Of a DNA stretch of 64,000 nucleotides, positions 56,171 through 64,000 are shown in pieces (the first letter of the stretch is position 1; each line of letters opens with the position of its first letter). Under the pieces are notes generated by a model, which was not told the origin of the DNA, ran no database searches, and worked only from the letters and a program-made list of their open reading frames with translations. Position numbers and translations under genes: made by a program. Source of the DNA: Glossina fuscipes (lineage: Eukaryota; Arthropoda; Insecta; Diptera; Glossinidae); contig NW_023998433.1 in the NCBI RefSeq assembly GCF_014805625.2, positions 740,314 to 804,313 of the forward strand, written 5' to 3'.

Positions 56171-56390
56171 CTTATCCCCACCCGTTGTCTCTCTAAACGC
56201 CTTAATTTCTAAAGCACTTAAGCCACCAACGCGTCCCCAGTGCCCCTTACTTGAGCCTTTTCGAAAAATTGAAGCAAAAAATTGTTCATATTTTTTTATA
56301 CATTTGTACATACCAAAACGAAACGGGGCAGATATTACTTTCATTATTTTGCTTGTAATAGACAGATGTCCATATATAAGATTGTCATAA

Positions 56391-57960
56391 AGCGAGCAAA
56401 TATCGTGTGACGATGCTAGTTCTTGTTAATCCGCTTTTGAACGAGACTTTATAAAGGTAATAGAACAGGATCAAGCTAATGGGGTAAATGTTACTAGCAC
56501 CAAAACACATTACCGCCTTTTAACGCTTAGAGCAGGGGATAAGCAACTCCTCTCCTTTGGTAGTGTCAAAGTAGAAGAATCTTGATGTTCTGGGCATAAA
56601 AATACAAAATGATATTCGTTGGACACAATGTATAATCAAAGACTCGAAAAATGCAGTCAAATGCTTGGGTTTTTTTAAAGCGGTACAAAAATTTTTCATT
56701 GCTACCGATATTCGTTCCATTTACATTACCTATATCCCGTCAAAATTAGGGTATAACTTGCATGCGACAATAAATCCATTTATCCAATAGATAAACTAAT
56801 TATAAAAAATAATGATTTATCGCTGACACTCTACAGTTTAAAATTAGTAAAGTGCTAATATAGTCCGCAGTAAGTAATTTGGCTCCCAAGCCATAGAAAC
56901 TAGCTTCAAAATAATATTAAAATATTCAGCACCCCTAGTGGTAGCATATCTTCTTTTTCTTTTTCTATTTTTTTTTTTTTTTCTGTTTTGTCATATCATC
57001 TACTTGCACTCTCCAATATATAAGGGAAATAAAGCCCCCATTAATATAAGAAAATAACATAGAGGTTATCATAATCTATTAAAATTTCATTATTAAATTT
57101 ATATACAAATAAAATTTCGTTGTCGTAATTTATTAAAAATTTTTCCGATATAACTGCAAATGCAAATGGCGAGCATAAGGAAATTTCGAAAAAATTACAT
57201 AAAACTTTCTTTTTGTTATAAAATAATTTCAGATTTTCTAAAAATAATTCAAAACTTTTTTCAATTTTCAATTGCCAAATTTTGACTTTCAAGCAAAAAA
57301 CCTGCGCTCGGTTAACATATATTAATTAAAAGCTTAATGGTACGGCTTGTCCCAAGTATTCATTCTTGGAGCATTTTCAACTTTTTAATCAACAGTTAAC
57401 TAAAGTTTTATTAGCTATTTTTTTGTTAATTTTGCATATAATGAAAACTATGCACCCAAAAAATATAAAAAATCTAATTACTTATAACAATAATCGCAAC
57501 GCGTTTGTCGTGTAAAATATTTTACATTTATGATTTCATTTTTCTCTAAAACCGGTTGGTTATTTTCTTAAACTTTTTTATTGTGTTTTACTATTTTTGC
57601 GCAAGCTTTGTTAGCAGCAGACAGACTCGGCAATTACATCCATGCTATGACTCACCTCAACTGATGTCGTAGTAATTTTCTAAATGTAAATAGAAATAAA
57701 ACGACGACGGCAACAACAACAGCAATAACAAAAACAACTGAGAATTTTACTAAAGATAAAACGAGTTTAACTTGTTGAATATAAACAATTTTATGAAAAT
57801 GTTAATAGCGCGTACACATACATACACCAAGACTTAAACTTATATATAAAAAGCCATAACAACAATTCGTTTCAATATCTTAAACGGTTTACTTTAATCT
57901 CTAGACACAAAATATTTGAAAATTTATACCTTACATATGCGTAATGTAACGTTGTATATA
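56391..57960. other. Gene-free AT-rich stretch
   Basis: No supported feature. Confidence 0.45.
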
Positions 57961-59221
57961 TTAGTTTGGGGAAAAAGAAATTCATTATTTTTTCGGTAGA
58001 TGGCTGCACTGATAGATTTCTCGTAAAGTATCGATCAAACAATTTCAGATTTATGCTCGTTGGAAAGGTGACATTTCGCAGTAAAAAAATTCTTTTGCTG
58101 TTTTTTGTTTGGTGCATTCAGTTGTGAGTTACAGCGTGTTAAAAATGGAAGTGAACAAAGAGAAAATTCGGTACATTTTACAGTTTTTCTTTGACAAAGG
58201 CGAAAATGCAAGCCAGGCGGCTAAAATTGTGAATGGTGTTTATGGTTCCGATACTGTAACAGCCAATTATGTGCAATTTTGATTTCGTAGATTCCGTTCA
58301 GGAATTTTTGATGTTAAAGATGCACCTCGCACAGGTAGGCCGGTCGTCGAAAATGTCGATAAAATCGGAGAAATGATCGAAGTTGACCGGCATGTTAGCA
58401 GTCGTAACATCGCCCAGGAGCTAAAAATCGACCATAAAACAGTTCTAAACCATTTACACAAAGCTGGATTCAAAAAGAAGCTCGATGTTTGGGTGCCACA
58501 CCAATTAACAGAAAAAAACATGATGGATCGAATTTCCATCTGCGAAGCCTTGGCCAAACGGAATGAGATAGACCCATTTCTTAAACGGATGGTGACTGGA
58601 GATGAGAAATGAATCACATACGATAACCCTGTGCGAAAACGATCGTGGTCAAAGAGCGGTGAAGCACCTCAAACGGCCAGGAAGGTTTTGCTATGCATTT
58701 GGTGGGACTGGAAGAGGATTATTTATTATGAGTTGCTTCCACATGGCCAAACGCTAAACTCTGATCTCTACTGTCAACAACTGGACCGTTTGAAGATAGC
58801 GATTGACCAGAAACGGCCAGAATTGGCCAACAGGAGAGGTGTCGTGTTCCACCAGGACAACGCTAGGCCACACACATCTACGGTGACTCGCCAGAAACTT
58901 CGGGAGCTTGGTTGGGAAGTTTTAATACATCCGCCATACAGTCCGGACTTGGCACCAAGCGATTATCATCTTTTTCTTGCAAAATTTCTTTAATGATAAA
59001 AAATTGGAATCTAGGGAGGATTGTGAAAATCGACTACTAGAGTTTTTTGCAAATATAGACCAGGACTTCTATGAGAGAGGCATTTTGAAGTTACCTTTAA
59101 AATGGCAACAAATCATACAACAAAACGGTGCATATTTGACCCAAATCGGACAATCCGAAGCATGTTAAATAAAGTCCTGAAGTTCATATAAAAATAATGG
59201 ATTTCTTTTTCCCCAAACTAA
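57961..59221 (+). mobile_element. mariner element, copy 3 (near full length)
   Basis: Starts TTAGTTTGGGGAAAAAG and ends with the inverse, with TA on both sides (57959-57960 and 59222-59223). At 1,261 bp it has the normal mariner size and carries the whole transposase region with only small lesions. Outside deletions it differs from copy 1 at few positions, so the two derive from a recent common source. Confidence 0.96.
58145..59168 (+). pseudogene. mariner transposase, inactivated (copy 3)
   Basis: ATG at 58145. N-terminal paired helix-turn-helix region (KEKIRYILQFFFDKGENASQ; SSRNIAQELKIDHKTVLNHL), WVPHQLTEKN, first catalytic Asp in VTGDE, second in HQDNARPH, third in SPDLAPSDYHLF. The spacing between the last two Asp residues is exactly 34, the DD34D mariner signature. 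Three lesions: TGA at 58280-58282 (codon 46, Trp in copy 1), TGA at 58610-58612 (codon 156, directly after the first catalytic Asp block; family Trp), and a 5-bp deletion near 58979 that shifts the frame after YHLFLA. The C-terminus resumes in another frame and ends at 59168. Normal length would be about 345 residues. Confidence 0.93.
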
Positions 59222-59223
59222 TA

Positions 59224-59599
59224 TTTAAAGTCATCCAAATATGACGATATAATAATGGTATTATTCCGTTTGTACTGACGCATTTTTATAAATCGCGAAG
59301 AAAAATGTCAGAGTACCCGCCTGGAAGGTTTGATGTAGTTGGCGGTTATGCATATACGACCGCCTCTACATTTTTTATCCAATTTTGCTAAGAATTGGAA
59401 AGAAACCAGAAATTTGTGATACAAATATGTTTATGCAAAGTGATATGATGCGATACCAAATTAGCTAAAAACTGAATCAATTTTAAACGGAAACAAATGT
59501 TTTAATGTTAAAAAAGAAATTATGTGATCGCTCTTACCTTCATATACAACTTACATGAAGCGTCAGTAATTCTTCTGATCTGATATGAAAAAAAAAACA
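59224..59599. other. Gene-free AT-rich stretch
   Basis: No supported feature. Confidence 0.4.
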
Positions 59600-60340
59600 C
59601 AAGAATTTGAAATAAAAAAAAAAATCTTTATTCAATAACATAGTCACCGATTGCCCAACACACTCCTCACAAACGTGTTCAATAGCTTCGATGACCGATC
59701 TACAGTGAGAAGCTTCGGACTACTCAAAATAGCCATCAATCGCAGAGTTCATCTCCTCTTTCTGTAACCGCTCCGTTTTTTCAAGTTTGAAAAGACGAAG
59801 TATTTCAAAGGGGCTCACTTGCCTAAACTTTAACTCTTCGATTTTGGTCGAAGAAATAAATCTCTGAACTAGATGCAAAGAAAAAAATATGTCTCTTCGA
59901 TGTATGCATTTTATTCGCTTCATCGTAGCGATATTAATAACAATAACGAAATAAGCTCGTATAATATTCGCCGTGGATTCTTTTTTTTTTTTTTTTTTTG
60001 GGAATAATCAATTAAAAATTATCACTCGAAAAACTGATGGCATGGTTCTTCCAGCAGGAGGAACTGTCATTATCTTCATTGCAGGGAATTCTTAGCTTTC
60101 ATTCCATTGTTTTGGTTCCATACTTTCAGATGTAAAGTAGTGGGCCCATGGTTCATCGATCATGTCACTGTTTGCAAACGTGATACCCATCTTGCACACA
60201 GCTTTCAGGCAACAGAGAACATACAACTCTTCTTCATGTACCTGCTAGCTCGTGTACTTTCGACGGTTGCTTATACCATACCATCTTTTCGATCTTCTTC
60301 ACCCACTCTGGCGTGGTCATTGCATTGAATCTGCTAACGT
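59600..60340 (-). pseudogene. Fossil mariner transposase (minus strand), interrupted
   Basis: Right to left on the minus strand: ESMEPKQWNES-EFPAMKI then TVPPAGRTM near 60045-60130 (family ESKxxSxxWxxxxxPxPKK...SAGKVM), and EASHCRSVIEAIEHVCEECV near 59650-59712 (C-terminal family block SHYRxGIxxLExRWxKCI). In between, at about 59980-60000, a long poly(T) run interrupts the gene. The 67-codon open frame at 59720-59923 (RFISSTKIEELKFRQVSPFE) lies between these blocks and may be its partly preserved central region. No terminal repeats were matched. Confidence 0.65.
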
Positions 60341-60357
60341 TATGAAATGTTCGGCTT

Positions 60358-61158
60358 AGCAATACATATAGCTACGTTTAACTTTGTCCGTTTGATGTCT
60401 ATATAAATTTGTGTTCAAGTTACACGGCGGAATTCTCGAAATATTTTGATGACATTTGGTACAGTTTCGTGTTTTGGCCCGAGGACGAACGCTATTGAAA
60501 ATGGTTCGGATCGGTCGACTTTTTCGACTACTCCTCATGTAACGCTCTATTTTAAAAACTCGTTATATGGAAGAGAATTTTGGTTTTCAAAATTTCTCGG
60601 CAAAAGTAGTTAAGTACTGGTACTTCGGCATTCTAAATTGTTATAAAAACTTTGGACCTGCTGGGGCAGTTTTTGAACGTCCTCCTATATAACGAAAACT
60701 GAAGTTCCTTTGACAAAAAGGTATAATTTCCATCGACATAGTGAAAATTATATCATAACAGAAATTTAATATAAAAAAATTAAGTGTACCCAATTTGGAC
60801 CATCTCGACCTATTTTTTGGATCCTACCCTAATGAGGATTTTCACTAAAATTGGCCCTTCGTCGAGCAGGACGGTCTAAGCTTTAATATGTGGTGATGGA
60901 ATTTAACCCATAATAGTAATTTCATACAAAAATGAACCTTAGATAATTTGGACCATCTAGGCCTATTTTTGGATTTTGCCATATGTAGGGATTAAGCTTG
61001 TACTGCATTAGGTTGCGTTTTCGCCCCGCTATCTCATAAATGCGCACTTGAAAAATATGCTTTTATATAGGAACAAGATATAATCTTTGTGTTCTAGAAT
61101 GAAAAAAAAATTGTCGGCCTTGGGTCGGCCTTGCCCGACTATAACGTTCCTACTTATT
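60358..61158 (+). mobile_element. HINE B (same subfamily as HINE A)
   Basis: Interior blocks match 19611-20384 in order: TTCGACTACTCCTCATGTAA, TTTTCAAAATTTCTCGGCAA, TTCGGCATTCTAAATTGTTA, TATAACGAAAACTGAAGTTC, CCCATAATAGTAATTTCATA. The 3' end has hairpin GTCGG (61124-61128) with CCGAC (61135-61139), then TATAACGTTCCTACTTATTTTT. The TATACCC 5' end is missing; the copy begins near TTAACTTTGTCCGTTTGATG. Confidence 0.78.
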
Positions 61159-62109
61159 TTTGATTTCCTCGTCTCATATTGCTTATATATATATTGTACA
61201 TTTTGGTGTGTATACGTAATTTCTTAACCATCAGTGTGTTTCCAAGATAAGTGTACAATAGAAGCAGTGGCAGAGAGAGCAAGGCGAGAGTGCACAGAGA
61301 CTTATTATGTTAATTATTACATTAGCTCAGTCTCTCTTTTTTCCTTTGCTTCCTTTTCACAGTTTGTCGCTATCTATCTTCTATGTCATGAACTCGAACA
61401 GGCGATAAGTGCAACAATTTATGCATGCAAGCAGGCATACGCAATTCATTCATCACTCGTTATATTGAATGTCTACGGTATATGAAAAAAAGTATTACAT
61501 TTTATTTTTAGAGTAAAGAGTGCTAATTGAGGATGAGGTAATTCTTCTTTGGAATATAATATCTTCTTTTTTTGAGATTTTTTAAATATATGTTTAGTTA
61601 AGTAATTTTTGTTTCTAACATGAAAACTCATTACGTCTAAAGCAATTAGAAAAATATATATACATCAGCTAACGACCATCAGAGAACCGATAAAACATTA
61701 AAAGTTGATTTTGTGTGCGTAGTATTCGAATCAAAAACTTTTCGAAAAGTTTATTAAAATTAAGATAAACTATGTACAACATTTTGTAAATGTATTTATG
61801 GCAACGTAGGAGTAATCGTAATGTTCAGATATCCAAACGGTAAAATGTGCTGTCCTTTGTGTGTTTATTTTTTATTTCCCTTCTTTTTATTTATTGTCGA
61901 CACCTGTGACGTAAATATAAATAAAAAATAAACAGTAAATAGTAAAGTTTAATTTTCACGTGCTAAAAATATAGCTTAACAATGGTAAAAAAGTACTCAG
62001 ATATTCCCACAGCATAAGTACTTGTTGTAGGGTGTTTATAAATCATTTCGATTTGTAAGTTAATAAACTGAAACATCAGGGTTGCTTTTTATTTATTGTC
62101 GTAAGTTTT
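61159..62109. other. Gene-free AT-rich stretch
   Basis: No supported feature. Confidence 0.4.
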
Positions 62110-62240
62110 TCTATTCAAGCTTTTATTATTATATTATTATTATTATTATTTTAATTTTAGACTAATGAATTGAATTCTTAGACTAAAAAAAGAGACATTG
62201 AGCACTAGCAACACAGGCTATCGGCTCTTTATTATTATAA
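62110..62240 (-). mobile_element. SINE family A, 3' part
   Basis: The (ATT)n tail at about 62125-62150, AGACTAA, GAGCACTAGCAACACAGGCTA and TCGGCTCTTTATTA correspond to the tail and body of 55119-55220 (AAGCGCTAGCATCTAAGGCTA, TCGGCCTTTATTA). The tRNA-like head is absent. Confidence 0.65.
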
Positions 62241-63067
62241 AAAACATTTTTTGTATTAAATCAACCAGAAAATTTTAGTTGAAAATTTTAAAATATAAGC
62301 AAACAATAGCTATAATTGGCGATCCTGCCTGGGAACGAGTCAGTAAACTGCAGCAAAAATGTGTGTATTTATCTTTACAAATAATTGAGTGGGACATTTT
62401 TGACATATTGCTAAACGGAAATCGTAAAAAGACAAATTTAAAAACCCGCAGAAGAATATTTACATTTATTTTTACGTAATAACAAACAGTAAGAATAACA
62501 ACAGTAAGGAAAAGGTCGCATTGCATCCAGTAGGTGGGTGATAAAGAAAGAGAAAAAGGCTTGGGCAGCACCAATTTCCTGACAGTTTCAACATCTGACA
62601 AGGTTATCTAACGCTCGCTTAGCTAGCATCGCAAAGTAATAGCGGAAGAGCCGTTTTAATTACCAATGTCGACAACAATTGCATCCTCGCTGAAAAGAAC
62701 GAATTGTAGAGAAGAAAAACACAAACGCTATTACATTTTAGGGTGACAACAACAGCACGATCTCCGACAGTGACGTCAATAACAACGGTAACTTATACAA
62801 AAAGAGAGAAGAAAAGCTCAAAATTTTCAAAAATTTTCAATATATTAATCTTAATTTAATTTAATTCAATTTAATTTAGTTTTAATTTAACTAATTCATA
62901 TTTCGAAATATTAAACTGCCTCTCCAAACATGATACACACACGAATTTATATATACGCGATTACAAAGGACGTACCTTAAAATAGAAACGATATAGGTAA
63001 CAACACATCACTCATCCATTTAATATCATTCAATAGTTCACCACTAAATCCTTCCAATAACGGCAAC
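62241..63067. other. Region upstream of the gypsy-like gag
   Basis: A leader and 5' LTR would be expected here. I could not place an LTR. CTCCGACAGTGACG near 62762 only loosely resembles a tRNA-Trp primer-binding site. Confidence 0.3.
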
Positions 63068-63785
63068 ATGCAATCGCAGATTGCTAGTTCAATAGTCAAG
63101 CTACCAAAATTTGGGAGCAGCTGTCCTGAAGCGTGGTTCCTTCACGCCGGGATACAATTCAACAATAAACACGTCGTAGCGGAAGACACTCGATATGACT
63201 ACATAGTAGTAGCTTCTCCACAGAACATAATTCTCACAGTACTCGATATTATACAAAATTCACCCAGAACAAACAAATACGCTGAATTTGAAAAAGTCTT
63301 GATAGAGAGAAACTCCCTTAGCGAAAGCAAGAAGTTGAACCGGATATTATCTGACTCCGAAATAGGAGATAGGAAGCTGTCCGAATTTACCAGGACACTT
63401 CAGCTTTTCTCTGATGCAAACTTTTCAGCTGGCGTGGTAAAAAAAGTCTGGCTTAGAAAATGGCAAAAAAAGTTATATGTTATGTTAGCCAACTCAAATC
63501 ATTTGCCTACTGAGGGACGAGCAAAGCTTATATTTGGAAAGTACTCGAAGGAATGAAATTGCACCACTTGTCCACAATATCAACATCCCTAAAGTATTTC
63601 AAAACTTTACAGCAATCACAACAACACTATGCGAGGATTTTCACAAGTTACCTCTGGAAGTTGACGCGATAAAAAAACAGATAAATGATGGGGGATATCT
63701 AAATCATAGACAACCCCGCACTCCTTTAAAAATAGGTCACCCTGTCGATTTATGTCATCCTCGCAACATTGGTCATCTGCTTTGA
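63068..63785 (+). pseudogene. Ty3/gypsy-like gag polyprotein, frameshifted
   Basis: 162 codons from the ATG at 63068 match the gag domain known from CsRn1/Kabuki-type gypsy elements (DUF7041-like): KLPKFGSSCPEAWFLHAGIQ (family LPPFWPxxPExWFxxxExQF), DYIVVAS, DIIQNSPRTNKYAEFEKVLI (family DxIxxPPxxxKYxxLKxxLI), NRILSDSEIGDRKLSEFTRT (family RxLLxxEELGDRKPSxFLRxL). The frame breaks at about 63540, where KYSKE is followed by a stop, and the overlapping frame from 63534 continues with AIKKQINDGG. No zinc knuckle, protease or RT is readable before the window ends. The gag forms the particle shell in such elements. This copy is damaged and may continue beyond the window. Confidence 0.78.
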
Positions 63786-63802
63786 ACAATCCGACCTGGC
63801 TT

Positions 63803-63825
63803 TCTCTCTCTCTCTCTCTCTCTCT
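63803..63825. repeat. (TC)n microsatellite
   Basis: About 11 perfect TC units just after the gag remnant. Confidence 0.95.
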
Positions 63826-64000
63826 AGCGGCGCGGAAGCTTGTGTACTTCCGGCGAATGGATTTGCTTACAACAAAAAGTCGTCTGATATTATTTAAGCT
63901 GTAGCTAATAGATTAAATACGGAAAGAATGGTTTAATGTCAACCTTGGTCTACACAGATATTTCCCTTTCCCATCTATCATAGCCGATATTCCCAAAGCT
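63826..64000. other. Window end, probably decayed retroelement
   Basis: No readable protein motif. It may be the continuation of the gypsy-like element. Confidence 0.3.

Noticed and set aside
56019..56390. 123-codon open frame as a host gene
   Set aside because: No recognisable domain; part of it overlaps a dispersed repeat found in the opposite orientation at 30.8 kb.
1..64000. CRISPR arrays, bacterial operons, prophage or plasmid functions
   Set aside because: No short regularly spaced repeats, ribosome-binding sites or prokaryotic genes; the content is entirely animal-type repeats.

Overview
The window reads as nuclear DNA of a higher fly (cyclorrhaphan dipteran; a tephritid-type genome would fit, but the species cannot be fixed from sequence alone). 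It is very AT-rich, contains two placeholder gaps of exactly 400 N (12759-13158 and 35644-36043), and shows no host protein-coding gene, rRNA gene, tRNA gene or CRISPR array that I can support. It is best read as a repeat-filled intergenic or intronic region. The fly assignment rests on many DINE-1-like (non-autonomous Helentron, 'HINE') repeats with the TATACCC... start and hairpin + ACTTGTTTT end typical of flies, several mariner families, a CR1-like LINE, tRNA-derived SINEs and a Tc1-like remnant.

Layout. 0-9 kb: a deleted mariner (373-1390), a SINE head, a HINE end, a 450-bp foldback/MITE (5111-5563) and a very old mariner fragment. 9.1-10.2 kb: the standout, a GC-richer 1,051-bp insertion (9105-10155) between 14-bp direct repeats. 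It has no ORF, is built from a run of near-perfect stem-loops, and on the minus strand begins with what looks like a hepatitis-delta-virus-like (HDV-like) self-cleaving ribozyme. 11-19 kb: SINE copies, a gap-containing mariner (12717-13225), HINE fragments and the C-terminal end of an I/R1-type LINE. 19.6-24.8 kb: a HINE split by a 4.4-kb CR1-like LINE. ORF1 has a PHD-like finger and an RRM-like C-terminus. ORF2 has endonuclease and reverse transcriptase, joined to ORF1 through a canonical A_AAA_AAC heptamer directly before the ORF1 stop. 25-36 kb: HINE, a 905-bp Tc1-like deletion derivative (27776-28680), mostly featureless AT-rich DNA, a possible tRNA-Lys primer-binding site, a GC-rich patch that might be a promoter or exon, and a 33-bp palindrome. 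36-52 kb: SINE, two fossil mariners in opposite orientation (42.8-44.5 kb), six HINE pieces, a half foldback element and a 183-bp tandem repeat. 54-64 kb: mariner ends, a SINE with an 11-bp target duplication, the most complete mariner (57961-59221), another fossil mariner, a HINE, and the gag region of a Ty3/gypsy-like element at the window edge.

The parts do not form a pathway; they are successive layers of transposons. The two near-identical mariners (copies 1 and 3) look youngest. The HINEs and the other mariner fossils are old. The CR1 landed inside a pre-existing HINE. The element most worth follow-up is the ribozyme-headed insertion at 9.1-10.2 kb, then the frameshift-type ORF junction in the CR1.
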